Assembly (NCBI GenBank): GCA_017654935.2
Contig: CM065698.1
Location: 39,346,739 to 39,410,738 of the forward strand
DNA: 64,000 nucleotides
Direction of reading: 5' to 3'
Source: Phymorhynchus buccinoides
Taxonomy: Eukaryota > Mollusca > Gastropoda > Neogastropoda > Raphitomidae
A model generated the notes under the pieces. It made no database searches, had not been told where the DNA came from, and saw nothing but the letters and a program-made list of their open reading frames with translations. The position numbers and the translations under genes were made by a program. The stretch's first letter is position 1. Every line of letters starts with the position of its first letter. Below, piece by piece: positions 54,201 to 63,462 of the stretch.

Positions 54201-54992
54201 TTTTAAAGAGCGGCCAGAAGTGTAGCCTCGATTTGAAGTGCGACAATTTTGTCCAAATGTGCGACAATTTTGGACCGACAGACCGACCGACCGACAAAGT
54301 GAGTTATAGGTTTGTGGCTTGGGGGTTTGGGGGTGCGCCTTATAATCAGGTGCGCATTACAGTCCGTAAAATACAGTACATTCACCCATGTGCTAACCAC
54401 TCTGCCACATAATTTATTATTTTATTTTTTTAAATGGGTAGGCGCTGCACTTGTAGCAACATGCTCTCCAGGGGAGAGCAGCCCGATTTTCACAGAGATA
54501 AGTCTGTGTGACTAGAATATACCAAAAATACATGAGTTAATTGTTGTTGTCTTACCCTGGCTTAAAGACTCCAGGGATCATCCCAACAGCCGAAGCACTT
54601 GAACACTATGGCACAAATGTACCAGCTAGGGATGAGAACATTACGTGGGTGACCGTTTTTTATTACCCCGCCACGTGCGCAGCCACACTGCGACTTCAGA
54701 GGATGTACGTGAGTTATTTGTCTGCGCGTGTCTAGGAGTGAACCTGCTGGTGTGGGCGCGCAGCCAGGCGGTGGAGGAGAGACACAGCTCACTGCTGGAT
54801 CAGTACCACCAGGGCCACCTGCAGTGGATGCACTCCCCGCACCGGCCCTCCAGGGGATCTGGAACCACCCCCCGCCCAGCCAGCCACCACAGCCGGCCGC
54901 GCCGCGACCCTTCCTCAGGCAAGGCCAAGGACACGGATGCCATGGTGAAGGTCAGCAAAGTTAGGACGAAAACGAAGACGCAGAAACGTTGA
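35862..54992 (+). CDS. DDB2: DNA damage-binding protein 2, complete ten-exon gene
   Basis: DDB2 is the nuclear WD40 protein that recognises UV photolesions in chromatin and recruits the DDB1-CUL4 ubiquitin ligase in global-genome nucleotide-excision repair. Exons: 35862-36081, 36956-37110, 39665-39859, 40754-40902, 42359-42458, 47135-47312, 48998-49140, 50801-50965, 53135-53180 and 54736-54992. All are GT-AG and every phase joins, giving 535 residues. Conserved features are [13 protein letters not shown] at blade 1, [14 protein letters not shown], the DDB1-contacting WDLR (309-312) after Lys307 (the position of human Lys244), and the FQH lesion-probing hairpin (373-375) in [11 protein letters not shown]. 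The basic N-terminus (1-73) and an 80-residue basic C-terminal tail make it about 110 residues longer than human DDB2. The start is chosen at [10 protein letters not shown]. An upstream in-frame ATG at 35742 is possible. The introns are dense with insertions, but no exon is broken. Confidence 0.97.
36205..36345 (-). mobile_element. SINE family E (minus), partial
   Basis: 'actggtgttgcactgcctt', 'attgcctccaggatcgttcc', 'aatgtcccatatgtgtctg' and 'ggatgttaagcagaatttaa'. Closely similar to 51843-51985. DDB2 intron 1. Confidence 0.75.
36366..36590 (-). mobile_element. SINE family E (minus)
   Basis: Near full-length, from 'cggtgccatagccgatgagg' to 'gaggacgtaaaac'. DDB2 intron 1. Confidence 0.8.
36664..36835. 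repeat. tandem duplication, 74-bp unit
   Basis: 'agcagatgtgttgaaagaaa' to 'gaatttacaaaatagct' occurs twice with three changes, plus a partial third unit. DDB2 intron 1. Confidence 0.9.
36956..37110 (+). CDS. DDB2: DDB2 exon 2
   Basis: Encodes [16 protein letters not shown] to [10 protein letters not shown], aligning with the helical region before the propeller in vertebrate DDB2. The acceptor is TTCTACAG|AC and the donor ACAG|GTGAGG. Confidence 0.88.
37258..37485 (+). mobile_element. SINE family E with 12-bp target duplication
   Basis: AGCCAAACCAAA flanks both ends (about 37239-37251 and 37462-37474). The core runs from 'gacgaaaatagggttttac' to 'ggctatggcactgccac'. DDB2 intron 2. Confidence 0.75.
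37486..38139. other. DDB2 intron 2, unassigned
   Basis: A short tandem duplication (ttaagctctacaacgatgct, 38100-38141) precedes the next element. No gene is seen. Confidence 0.4.
38143..39620. mobile_element. composite element with inverted subterminal blocks and central tandem array
   Basis: About 60 bp (gacacggtcatagg, gtacagcatgcat, gcaaacag, cgtggtagacac) is present directly repeated at 38147-38203 and 39559-39616. Just inside, a GACAATTCCCCC-type block repeated 5-6 times on the left (38235-38330) is inverted on the right (39468-39550). The centre holds a 98-bp tandem array. Tandem arrays between inverted subterminal blocks recall non-autonomous Helitron/Helentron elements. That class is an inference. 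Confidence 0.55.
38523..39216. repeat. satellite-like array, seven 97-100-bp units
   Basis: Each unit has 'aatcatcaatgttgcgctca', 'tgataggaattaacaacgct', 'gcataggcaggtgttgctgt' and 'accatatgtgatttctgctc'. The first unit is diverged. Units 4-6 share AAGAACGTT. Two units have an extra TGG. Confidence 0.95.
39665..39859 (+). CDS. DDB2: DDB2 exon 3
   Basis: Encodes [33 protein letters not shown] and [13 protein letters not shown] (first WD blade). The acceptor is TTTTGCAG|AGC and the donor AAGGG|GTAAGA. Confidence 0.95.
39885..39945. repeat. poly-G tract
   Basis: Uninterrupted G-run of about 20 within a G-rich 60 bp, 30 bp after the exon 3 donor. Confidence 0.9.
39990..40065. repeat. repeat family N, copy 1
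   Basis: 'aaaacaccaatgctttcaa', 'tttcgagattttt' and 'tcaggaaaatgagttt' match 49860-49945 inverted. Confidence 0.6.
40090..40310. mobile_element. MITE, CAGGGCTC ends, GTTAA flanks
   Basis: CAGGGCTCCCAATCGTCCC and GGGTCCCTGCGAGCCCTG are inverted termini. GTTAA lies immediately outside both. The CAGGG start suggests hAT, though the flank duplicates only five bases. DDB2 intron 3. Confidence 0.65.
40311..40560 (-). pseudogene. possible transposon ORF1 relic
   Basis: Minus-strand frames [20 protein letters not shown] and then [20 protein letters not shown] with [15 protein letters not shown] look like Ser/Thr/Ala-rich gag-like sequence with a frame break. The assignment is weak. Confidence 0.25.
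40575..40690 (+). repeat. repeat family H, copy 2
   Basis: 'gttaactggtagttgtccgg', (GT)n, 'cgtccgtggtccagtctcc' and 'aaactttaacattggcattt'. Confidence 0.65.
40754..40902 (+). CDS. DDB2: DDB2 exon 4
   Basis: Encodes [20 protein letters not shown] and [14 protein letters not shown] to TDTFNCM. The acceptor is GTGGCAG|ATA and the donor ATGGA|GTGAGT. Matches vertebrate 'IGAGGSITGLKF'. Confidence 0.95.
41035..41252. mobile_element. TTAA-flanked piggyBac-like MITE
   Basis: TTAA with the inverted ends CCTTTTCACC / GGTGAAAGGG. The interior is the inverse orientation of the 17133 copy. DDB2 intron 4. Confidence 0.75.
41265..41470. mobile_element. TTAA MITE, right end missing
   Basis: TTAACCCTTTCGCCACCAGC starts a second copy 13 bp after the first, with the same interior (gtctgcagtattggg), but no right terminus is found before the hAT element at 41506. 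Confidence 0.6.
41506..42305. mobile_element. hAT-type element carrying a zinc-finger exon
   Basis: The 16-bp inverted termini CAGGGATGCATCTAGA / TCTAGATGCATCCCTG are flanked by (G)AATGTAG on both sides (41498-41505 and 42305-42312), a 7-8-bp duplication. CAGGG ends and 8-bp duplications are the hAT signature. It encodes only the N-terminal part of a transposase-like protein, so it is a deletion derivative. It ends 53 bp before DDB2 exon 5. Confidence 0.85.
41816..42208 (+). CDS. hAT transposase N-terminal fragment (ZNF862/TTF-type zinc finger-like)
   Basis: A 130-codon frame: [15 protein letters not shown], an acidic Ser/Asp-rich linker, a basic KKRKHEF, then [32 protein letters not shown] and [10 protein letters not shown]. 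The C-x2-C with later H-x3-H and the WL..D.....MFC.WC pattern resemble the TTF-like finger at the start of ZNF862/KIAA1586-type domesticated hAT proteins. No catalytic domain follows, since the element's right end comes 100 bp later. It may be a silent remnant or an isolated DNA-binding module. Confidence 0.65.
   Translation: MASLLDYFTVTSKKKENSATVECNIDQQPCCSSSAVSDDNGESSSNDEASDQDCDVTDDPIASSVAPPPFKKRKHEFMESWKKSRPWLEFDSESKAMFCDWCLQSKKNNAFTTGCKTFRTTSLDRHVNWH
42359..42458 (+). CDS. DDB2: DDB2 exon 5
   Basis: Encodes [20 protein letters not shown] and [13 protein letters not shown]. The acceptor is GTTTCAG|T. The donor AAG|GTACAG overlaps the MITE target site. Confidence 0.95.
42459..42464 (+). 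promoter_or_regulatory. DDB2 exon 5 splice donor partly made of MITE
   Basis: GTACAG: +1 to +3 are ancestral, TA at +2/+3 is the MITE target duplication, and from +4 the bases are the MITE terminus. The consensus A+4 and G+5 are lacking, so the site looks weak. Confidence 0.8.
42462..42622. mobile_element. pogo/Tigger-like MITE, intact
   Basis: 161 bp with CAGTGGAACCTCCCTTATAA inverted at both ends and TA duplications at 42460-42461 and 42623-42624. No frame. Confidence 0.9.
42676..43375 (+). mobile_element. four head-to-tail SINE family E copies separated by a 14-bp motif
   Basis: CTTAGCCAGACCTG occurs at about 42677, 42901, 43122, 43195 and 43361. Between successive occurrences lie E copies of about 210, 208, 58 (truncated) and 150 bp, each diverged from the others. 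The motif is not part of E copies elsewhere (983, 37258). DDB2 intron 5. Confidence 0.8.
44729..45110. repeat. tandem duplication, about 230-bp unit
   Basis: 'gtaatctctgcaacaaatga', 'gtatctgactgctttgatcg', 'caagtatcctgctaacttta' and 'gagaaaatgacaacgtta' occur in order in both units (from 44733 and 44962). Confidence 0.85.
45112..45250 (-). repeat. repeat family H, copy 3 (minus)
   Basis: 'ggccacggacgcaac', (CA)n, 'cacaaccgaacatg', 'gatactatagactcac' and 'acgtgagccaaaaag' are inverted relative to 31228. Confidence 0.7.
45465..46010 (-). repeat. GC-rich repeat, third copy (minus)
   Basis: 'aactccgccgtttttcgacc', 'gcaaatgcgcgaaacgcg' and 'tgtgtgccaaactcg' are inverted relative to 24062-24905. 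Interrupted by a G-run (45778-45799). The right end carries five or more degenerate 'accggtact(c/t)ggcgtt' units (45907-46007). Confidence 0.75.
46116..46292 (+). mobile_element. SINE family B, copy 3
   Basis: (TTG)n start, 'gctaaaagactccagggatc' and 'gaccgttttttattacccca'. It starts two bases after the element ending at 46114. Confidence 0.7.
46330..46602 (-). mobile_element. tRNA-derived SINE family D
   Basis: The minus-strand head at 46602-46530 reads 'gtggtcgagtggttagagcg' (box A-like) and 'gggttcgagtcc' (box B). A body (aatgaatgggtacttgatt, atgccgtgcccatgaca) and a 'aaaggt' tail region follow. The only copy in the window. Confidence 0.75.
46708..47112 (+). mobile_element. repeat family K, copy 1
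   Basis: About 400 bp: 'agacgattttcgga', 'agagttgtttacctccatta', 'gcttgaaaccgcaggatgcg', 'cacaaactgataaaacttgc', 'tagagtggcttcccctgttt' and 'gaaattactccccttaatta'. It ends 22 bp before DDB2 exon 6. Imperfect CGGAAA inner ends on both sides suggest a DNA element. Confidence 0.8.
47135..47312 (+). CDS. DDB2: DDB2 exon 6
   Basis: Encodes [36 protein letters not shown] (WDLR DDB1-binding motif) and HDKPVNS. The acceptor is GTTCCAG|TTA and the donor TCGG|GTGAGA. Confidence 0.95.
47438..47868 (-). mobile_element. repeat family K, copy 2 (inverted)
   Basis: The same unit as 46708-47112 in opposite orientation, placed 125 bp after exon 6. Confidence 0.8.
47869..48330. other. DDB2 intron 6 spacer
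   Basis: Starts with a 'accgtagtt ... ataaggcga ... ccttataacg' fragment of the family seen at 43397. No gene is seen. Confidence 0.4.
48344..48475. repeat. interrupted (GT)n array
   Basis: TG-rich, with CTGTG and CATGTG interruptions. Confidence 0.85.
48998..49140 (+). CDS. DDB2: DDB2 exon 7
   Basis: Encodes [20 protein letters not shown] and [13 protein letters not shown] with the FQH lesion-probing triad. The acceptor is TGTCCAG|CC and the donor TTAAG|GTGACA. Confidence 0.95.
49148..49530. mobile_element. repeat family L, copy 1
   Basis: 'gttccggccatatatg', 'cggaattaatagatagctgt', 'gcttttgtagtgg' and 'ctgatctaccacttccctat' match 63463-63853. It starts about 7 bp after the exon 7 donor. 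The termini are degraded here. Confidence 0.8.
49531..50234. other. DDB2 intron 7 spacer
   Basis: It contains a family N repeat copy (49860-49945, inverted relative to 39990-40065). Nothing else is named. Confidence 0.45.
50235..50545 (-). mobile_element. SINE family A, copy 3 (minus)
   Basis: Reads from 'taaatagttcccccac' and 'tggaagttctctgcttgtaa' to 'ctgagcgatcgaagaagaag'. DDB2 intron 7. Confidence 0.75.
50801..50965 (+). CDS. DDB2: DDB2 exon 8
   Basis: Encodes [40 protein letters not shown] and PSAPGIVS. The acceptor is GTTGCAG|GCG and the donor GTCG|GTAAGT. Confidence 0.95.
51085..51214. repeat. family-43397 fragment and poly-G
   Basis: 'agtattttacagactgaaag' and 'ctttataataggactaata', then a G-run of about 34 (51178-51212), then 'ccttatag'. 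Confidence 0.6.
51215..51475 (-). mobile_element. SINE-like repeat family G, copy 2 (minus)
   Basis: Matches 10596-10805 inverted, with an internal 46-bp tandem duplication (gcagtgtctcctcggttggt, 51259 and 51300). Confidence 0.7.
51476..51842. other. DDB2 intron 8 spacer
   Basis: It contains another 'ataaggcgcaggggtctt' fragment near 51768. No gene is seen. Confidence 0.4.
51843..51985 (-). mobile_element. SINE family E (minus), partial
   Basis: 'cactgcctccgggcattgcc', 'aatgtcccatatgtgtctg' and 'ggacgttaagcagaattta'. Nearly the same as 36205-36345. Confidence 0.75.
52270..53012 (-). mobile_element. tRNA-derived SINE family C', split by family K
   Basis: The minus-strand head at 53012-52950 reads 'gtggcacagtggtaatgcat' and 'gagttcgaacctgg' (box B). 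The body continues to 52706, then resumes at 52315-52270 with 'tttcacagagacgcctctg'. The intervening K copy is 52316-52705. A (GT)n run follows at 53022-53061. Confidence 0.85.
52316..52705 (+). mobile_element. repeat family K, copy 3, nested in SINE
   Basis: Starts 'agacgattttcggaaag', ends 'ccgagcaattcct'. AT is present on both sides of the break in the SINE text GTGAAATTCGGG. Confidence 0.85.
53135..53180 (+). CDS. DDB2: DDB2 exon 9
   Basis: 46-nt exon encoding [15 protein letters not shown] plus one base. The acceptor is CTTTTAG|CTG and the donor ATGG|GTGAGT. Matches vertebrate 'LNEFNPMGDTLASAMG'. Confidence 0.93.
53340..53402 (-). mobile_element. repeat family K fragment (minus)
   Basis: 'aattaaggtgagtaatctca' and 'gtgatcttgc' match one end of K only. 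Confidence 0.6.
53403..54390. other. DDB2 intron 9 spacer
   Basis: It holds fragments of the 43397-type element ('accgtatttcacagactaaa' near 53815, 'gcgccttataatcaggtgcg' near 54336) and a short 'accgacaga' repeat (54272-54293). No gene is seen. Confidence 0.45.
54391..54530 (+). mobile_element. SINE family C fragment
   Basis: 'gctctccaggggagagcagc' and 'tgactagaatataccaaa' match 60270-60345. 'ctaaccactctgccaca' at 54393 is a tRNA-like head in the opposite orientation, so two pieces may be joined. Confidence 0.55.
54541..54708 (+). mobile_element. SINE family B, copy 4
   Basis: 'taaagactccagggatcatc' to 'cgcagccacactgcgacttc'. It ends 27 bp before the DDB2 exon 10 acceptor. Confidence 0.7.
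54736..54992 (+). CDS. DDB2: DDB2 exon 10 (terminal)
   Basis: Encodes [18 protein letters not shown] (last blade) and a His/Pro/Arg-rich, then Lys-rich tail ending [11 protein letters not shown] before TGA. The acceptor is GTGTCTAG|GA. Vertebrate DDB2 ends soon after the first ten residues of this exon. Confidence 0.93.
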
Positions 54993-54999
54993 GGGTGAG

Positions 55000-55130
55000 G
55001 CTCTTCTTCTTTGTCGTCGTCGTCGCTGTGCGTGGCCGCAATCATCTTGTTGATTGTTTTGCCACGGAACTGGGGAGGTTTAGCCTGTCTTTTTGGAAGG
55101 AAAGACCTTAAGTAGGCCAGAGAAGAACAC
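55000..55130 (+). mobile_element. SINE-like repeat family F, copy 4
   Basis: 'gctgtgcgtggccgcaatca' and 'gccacggaactggggaggtt', starting 8 bp after the DDB2 stop. The DDB2 3' UTR therefore probably includes it. Confidence 0.65.
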
Positions 55131-55577
55131 ATTGGATTTAGGCAAACATTTAGGTTTGCACAAAATACTCAGTATTATTTGAGAATGTCCATTATTTTGC
55201 TGTTTAGTCATTGTGAATGTGTGATTGTTTGGACGTCTCTCTCTCTGTCTTGGGTTCTCTTCAGCTGTAAGACTCCAGGCCTGTGTAATGAATGAAAAGA
55301 TTTTGTTGAGTTAAACTATATATAAAAAAAAAAGTGAAAAGTTTTGTTGACTAAGGCAGTGTACATAAAGTAAAAAAAAAGTTTTGTCAGTGCTATGTAC
55401 AAAATGTGTATAAGGTTTTGTTGACTGTAAAAAAACAGCACCATATTTTTCTGACTAGTATAAGGTGCAACCCCCCAATTTTACCTAAAATTAAGATTTT
55501 CTTATTATATGTTCTTACTTGGATGCCTCGTGCCTCCATGCGGGAGCTGGACGACCCCGACCCCTCCACGAGTCTCT
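55131..55577. other. DDB2 3' flank
   Basis: AT-rich. No AATAAA is seen close to the stop. A 'gttttgttgactaaggcagt'/'gttttgttgactg' short duplication lies at 55340-55430. Confidence 0.35.
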
Positions 55578-55965
55578 CCCTGTGGGGATACCAGGAGGGG
55601 GGTCTTTCGTAAAAATAGTTCCCCCACCTTCTTAACCCTTTCACCGCCAACGTCGCATTTTTGCACCACAATGATTTAACACCCATGTCACTAAAAGGCA
55701 TCAAATCAGGGTCTGTTATCCAAAGACCCTATTCTCTTAATTTTGGGAGGTAAGGATGGGCCTTACTTTAAATATGTCATAGAGGAATCCCCAATATTAC
55801 AGACTTACCCAGGTAAGTTTAATGGAAATTTATTGCTGAAAAATAACTGGCAGCTAAAGTTCTGTGCTTGTAACTTCCTCTAGACTGCCACTCTCTTTGA
55901 CTCTGCCTTTTCCTTTTGCTTTCTATCATTCTGACTTATTGGCCCATTCTCCTGCCTTTAGAAAA
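55578..55965 (-). mobile_element. SINE family A, copy 4, split by a TTAA MITE
   Basis: 'ggggataccaggaggggggt' and 'aaatagttcccccaccttc' (55578-55632) continue as 'agttctgtgcttgtaacttc' and 'cactctctttgactctgcc' from 55855. Confidence 0.8.
55632..55856. mobile_element. TTAA MITE nested in SINE, right end decayed
   Basis: TTAACCCTTTCACCGCCAAC at the left matches 17133. The right end is 'ctggcagctaaag' where CTGGCGGTGAAAGGGTTAA is expected. Confidence 0.75.
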
Positions 55966-57088
55966 AAAAATCTTCCAAATAATTTTTCTTCTTTGAGCAG
56001 CTCCTCCGAAATTGGAATGTGTCGGCTGTGCGCAGTGGGGAGACCAGTGAAAACTGAAAAACGGATACCCATTATGGCCATGGAACGCAGAAGAAGAAGG
56101 ATATGTTGTTACTATATTAGCAGTCACATTATAAGGCACAGGGCTCTCACTCTGGGACAAAGTATTGCCTTATACTGTAGTTCAAAATACTGTGTACGGT
56201 AAATGAGTTCTTTTAACTCAGACTTGTATTGTTCATAAATTAAAGTGAAAAACATGTTGTTATTGTTGATGCATTACTTGTTTTGTCATTGAAAGATGAT
56301 TTGTTTGGTATTTGCCAGTGTTACTATATCTGTGATTTTAAGCATTTATCAAAACAATGTTGCCTCACATAGACTTTTTTAGAGTTGAGAACCGGTTCAA
56401 AAATCCGAACTGGTTTTAAACCGGTTTTCCATCTTCGAAACATTTTTTTTTTAACCAGTACTCGCATCACTAGTTTCACCAATGCAGACACATTTATTTG
56501 TCAGAATATTCACACACACGCACGCACGCGCGCACGCATACACACTCGCACACAATAAAGAAACATGACTTATGACACACACACTCAACTCAACACTCAG
56601 TCAAAGTCAAAGCCATACACCACCACAAACTAGAAACAGCTACTCTTGGTTTACAAACACCCAATCTGTGCTGAGAATCAGTGTTGTTTTTCAAAAAAGA
56701 ATGCATTATTCTAAGAAAAACTTACTTTCAGTTTACAGTTAAAAAACCGGTTCACAGCAACTCGAACCGGTTTTTCGAACCACGAAAGTTTAGCACCGTT
56801 TTTTGGTTCAAATCAGTTTTCCCACCCACCTCTACTGTTTTTGCCCCGATCAAGGCAGGATTTTATTTTTAGTTAAGACAAGCCAAGCAAAGTATAAATG
56901 AAACCCCCCCCCAAAAACCCCCCCAAAAGATTGAAAAGCAAACTATGCCTTGGCATAAGGCTGTGTCAGACCAATTGACATAAGCTAGAACACTAAGGCT
57001 ACATCAAAATGTTGTTATGTTCTGCATAGTTATGCGGGGATTGTCTTTAGCCATGGCAAGCTCCTGGCATAACATCATCAATCCACGT
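55966..57088. other. intergenic spacer
   Basis: A 43397-type fragment (acattataaggcaca, 56108) and a short inverted pair 'aaccggttt/aaaaccggtt' around 56390-56780 are seen. AATAAA occurs near 56554. No gene is supported. Confidence 0.4.
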
Positions 57089-59830
57089 ATTCAGGACTGG
57101 TCAAGGCTGGTGGATGTCTAGCATTGTGGTGTTTCCTATGCTGTTTGGCATGGTGTAGATGGTCAGTGATGAATTCAGGACTGGTCAAGGAAGTCTAGCA
57201 CTAGTGTTCCTATGCTGTTTGGCGTGGTGTAGAGTGGTCAGTGAAGTATTCAGGACTGGTCAAGGATGTCTAGCACTGGTGTTCCTATACTGTTTGGCGT
57301 GGTGTAGAGTGGTCAGTGATGAATTCAGGACTGGTCAAGGAAGTCTAGCACTGGTGTTCCTATGCTGTTTGGCGTGGTGTTGAGCGGTCAGTGATGTATT
57401 CAGGACTGGTCAAGGAAGTCTAGCACTTGTGTTCCTATGCTGTTTGGCATGGTGTAGAGTGGTCAGTGATGAATTCAGGACTGGTCAAGGATGTCTAGCA
57501 CTTGTGTTCCTATGCTGTTTGGCGTGGTGTAGAGTGGTCAGTGATGAATTCAGGACTGGTCAAGGAAGTCTAGCACTGGTGTTCCTATGCTGTTTGGCAT
57601 GGTGTAGAGTGGTCAGTGATGTATTCAGGACTGGTCAAGGAAGTCTAGCACTTGTGTTCCTATGCTGTTTGGCGTGGTGTAGAGTGGTCAGTGATGAATT
57701 CAGGACTGGTCAAGGATGTCTAGCACTAGTGTTCCTATGCTGTTTGGCGTGGTGTAGAGTGGTCAGTGATGAATTCAGGACTGGTCAAGGATGTCTAGCA
57801 CTAGTGTTCCTATGCTGTTTGGCGTGGTGTAGAGTGGTCAGTGATGAATTCAGGACTGGTCAAGGATGTCTAGCACTAGTGTTCCTATGCTGTTTGGCGT
57901 GGTGTAGAGTGGTCAGTGATGTATTCAGGACTGGTCAAGGATGTCTAGCACTAGTGTTCCTATGCTGTTTGGCGTGGTGTAGAGTGGTCAGTGATGTATT
58001 CAGGACTGGTCAAGGATGTCTAGCACTAGTGTTCCTATGCTGTTTGGCGTGGTGTAGAGTGGTCAGTGATGTATTCAGGACTGGTCAAGGATGTCTAGCA
58101 CTAGTGTTCCTATGCTGTTTGGCGTGGTGTAGAGTGGTCAGTGATGTATTCAGGACTGGTCAAGGATGTCTAGCACTTGTGTTCCTATGCTGTTTGGCGT
58201 GGTGTAGAGTGGTCAGTGATGAATTCAGGACTGGTCAAGGATGTCTAGCACTAGTGTTCCTATGCTGTTTGGCGTGGTGTAGAGTGGTCAGTGATGTATT
58301 CAGGACTGGTCAAGGATGTCTAGCACTAGTGTTCCTATGCTGTTTGGCGTGGTGTAGAGTGGTCAGTGATGTATTCAGGACTGGTCAAGGATGTCTAGCA
58401 CTAGTGTTCCTATGCTGTTTGGCGTGGTGTAGAGTGGTCAGTGATGTATTCAGGACTGGTCAAGGATGTCTAGCACTAGTGTTCCTATGCTGTTTGGCGT
58501 GGTGTAGAGTGGTCAGTGATGTATTCAGGACTGGTCAAGGATGTCTAGCACTAGTGTTCCTATGCTGTTTGGCGTGGTGTAGAGTGGTCAGTGATGTATT
58601 CAGGACTGGTCAAGGATGTCTAGCACTAGTGTTCCTATGCTGTTTGGCGTGGTGTTGAGCGGTCAGTGATATATTCAGGACTGGTCAAGGAAGTCTAGCA
58701 CTAGTGTTCCTATGCTGTTTGGCGTGGTGTTGAGCGGTCAGTGATGTATTCAGGACTGGTCAAGGAAGTCTAGCACTGGTGTTCCTATGCTGTTTGGCGT
58801 GGTGTTGAGCGGTCAGTGATGAATTCAGGACTGGTCAAGGAAGTCTAGCACTGGTGTTCCTATGCTGTTTGGCGTGGTGTAGAGTGGTCAGTGATGTATT
58901 CAGGACTGGTCAAGGAAGTCTAGCACTGGTGTTCCTATGCTGTTTGGCGTGGTGTTGAGCGGTCAGTGATGTATTCAGGACTGGTCAAGGAAGTCTAGCA
59001 CTGGTGTTCCTATGCTGTTTGGCGTGGTGTTGAGCGGTCAGTGATGTATTCAGGACTGGTCAAGGAAGTCTAGCACTGGTGTTCCTATGCTGTTTGGCGT
59101 GGTGTTGAGCGGTCAGTGATGAATTCAGGACTGGTCAAGGAAGTCTAGCACTGGTGTTCCTATGCTGTTTGGCGTGGTGTTGAGCGGTCAGTGATGAATT
59201 CAGGACTGGTCAAGGAAGTCTAGCACTGGTGTTCCTATGCTGTTTGGCGTGGTGTTGGGCGGTCAGTGGGGTATTCAGGACTGGTCAAGGAAGTCTAGCA
59301 CTGGTGTTCCTATGCTGTTTGGCATGGTGTAGGGCGGTCAGTGATGAATTCAGGACTGGTCAAGGAAGTCTAGCACTGGTGTTCCTATGCTGTTTGGCAT
59401 GGTGTAGGGCGGTCAGTGATGAATTCAGGACTGGTCAAGGAAGTCTAGCACTGGTGTTCCTATGCTGTTTGGCATGGTGTAGGGCGGTCAGTGGGGTATT
59501 CAGGACTGGTCAAGGAAGTCTAGCACTGGTGTTCCTATGCTGTTTGGCATGGCGTAGGGCGGTCAGTGGGGTATTCAGGACTGGTCAAGGAAGTCTAGCA
59601 CTGGTGTTCCTATGCTGTTTGGCATGGCGTAGGGTGGTCAGTGGGGTATTCAGGACTGGTCAAGGAAGTCTAGCACTGGTGTTCCTATGCTGTTTGGCGT
59701 GGTGTTGGGCGGTCAGTGGGGTATTCAGGACTGGTCAAGGAAGTCTAGCACTGGTGTTCCTATGCTGTTTGGCGTGGTGTTGGGCGGTCAGTGGGGTATT
59801 CAGGACTGGTCAAGGCAGACATGTCTAGCA
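57089..59830. repeat. 75-bp minisatellite, about 36 copies
   Basis: The unit 'ggtcagtgatgtattcagga / ctggtcaaggatgtctagca / ctagtgttcctatgctgttt / ggcgtggtgtagagt' repeats with no length change for 2.7 kb. Variant blocks lie in order: mixed (to about 57700), 'gatgtctagcactag' with 'gtagagtgg' (to 58640), 'aagtctagcactggt' with 'gttgagcgg' (to 59240), and 'agggcggtcagtgggg' (to 59815). A diverged first unit starts at 57089. Confidence 0.97.
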
Positions 59831-59941
59831 CTGTCCACACTGGCTGGGGTCTGGAAGCTGGTGGTCCAGTGCTAGCTGCATAAGAGCTGAAAGATAGAAA
59901 AAACAAAATAAAAGAGCAGCGTTTTTCACTGTGTGATATTA

Positions 59942-60347
59942 GGAAGAAAGCTGGCAGAATGCTTAAGACAGAATGCCAAATTGAATGCGTGACTGCAGCT
60001 TGAGTGACCCGGGTTCGAATCCCGGCCTCACCCTTTCTTTCTAGTTCGACAGGAAAGTCAAACTGAACGTCGAGTCCTTCGGATGGGGACTTAAAGCTAG
60101 TCTGCTTAAACATCCCACAGAAGTTAAAAGTCTGTAAGAGTAGGGAGAAATCCCGCTGCCTGGTATGACCAAATTGATAGCAAATTTTCCCAAGTCTGCC
60201 CCCACTCCCTCCTCACTATGCCCCACCCCACCCCTTAAAAAAAGAAAGTGTAGGCCCTGTGCTTGTGGCGATGCGCTCTCCAGGGGAGAGCAGCCCAAAT
60301 TTCACAGCGATGAGTCTCTGTGACTAGAATATACCAAATACCAAATA
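59942..60347 (+). mobile_element. tRNA-derived SINE family C, complete copy
   Basis: The head has box A-like 'tggcagaatgcttaagac' and box B 'gggttcgaatccc', then 'gagtccttcggatgggg', 'ctgcctggtatgaccaaatt', 'gctctccaggggagagcagc' and tail 'gaatataccaaataccaaat'. Confidence 0.88.
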
Positions 60348-60623
60348 TGATGATGGAACTTGTACATAGTATTTGTGTTTTTAATCGATGATCATGAATG
60401 TTGATGTTAGTATTTCCGTAACTTTGTACTGTAACTGAGTATATTACTGGATAAATGATGGCATATCTGTTGCTTTTTTTTTAAATATAAAAAGAATGTA
60501 ACAATAATAAATACAGAATTTTTCTAAAGAATCAGAAAATAATGTTTTATATTTTGGTTTTTGTTCGGTTCTTTGTGTGAAAGATATATATATATATTTT
60601 AATTTTATGTTTATGCCACTCAC

Positions 60624-61322
<699 letters not shown>

Positions 61323-61330
61323 ACACCCAC

Positions 61331-63329
<1,999 letters not shown>

Positions 63330-63450
63330 TTCAGACAGTGGTCTGCCTGAAGATAGGGCTCTTCTCGTGCTCTATTTCCTCTTAAATTGACCATTTTAGC
63401 AAGGGCTATGTTGGAAAGTTCAGGAAAATGCTTTGGTCACTGCATGCACC
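63330..63450 (+). repeat. repeat family M, copy 2
   Basis: Matches 35615-35742 ('cagtggtctgcctgaagata ... ggtcactgcatgcaccc'). Confidence 0.65.
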
Positions 63451-63462
63451 CACGAAAGATGT

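Noticed and set aside
57429..58658. 409-codon repeat protein on the plus strand
   Set aside because: The frame is a consequence of a 75-bp unit being divisible by three. It has no proper start context or flanking exons. Reported as a minisatellite.
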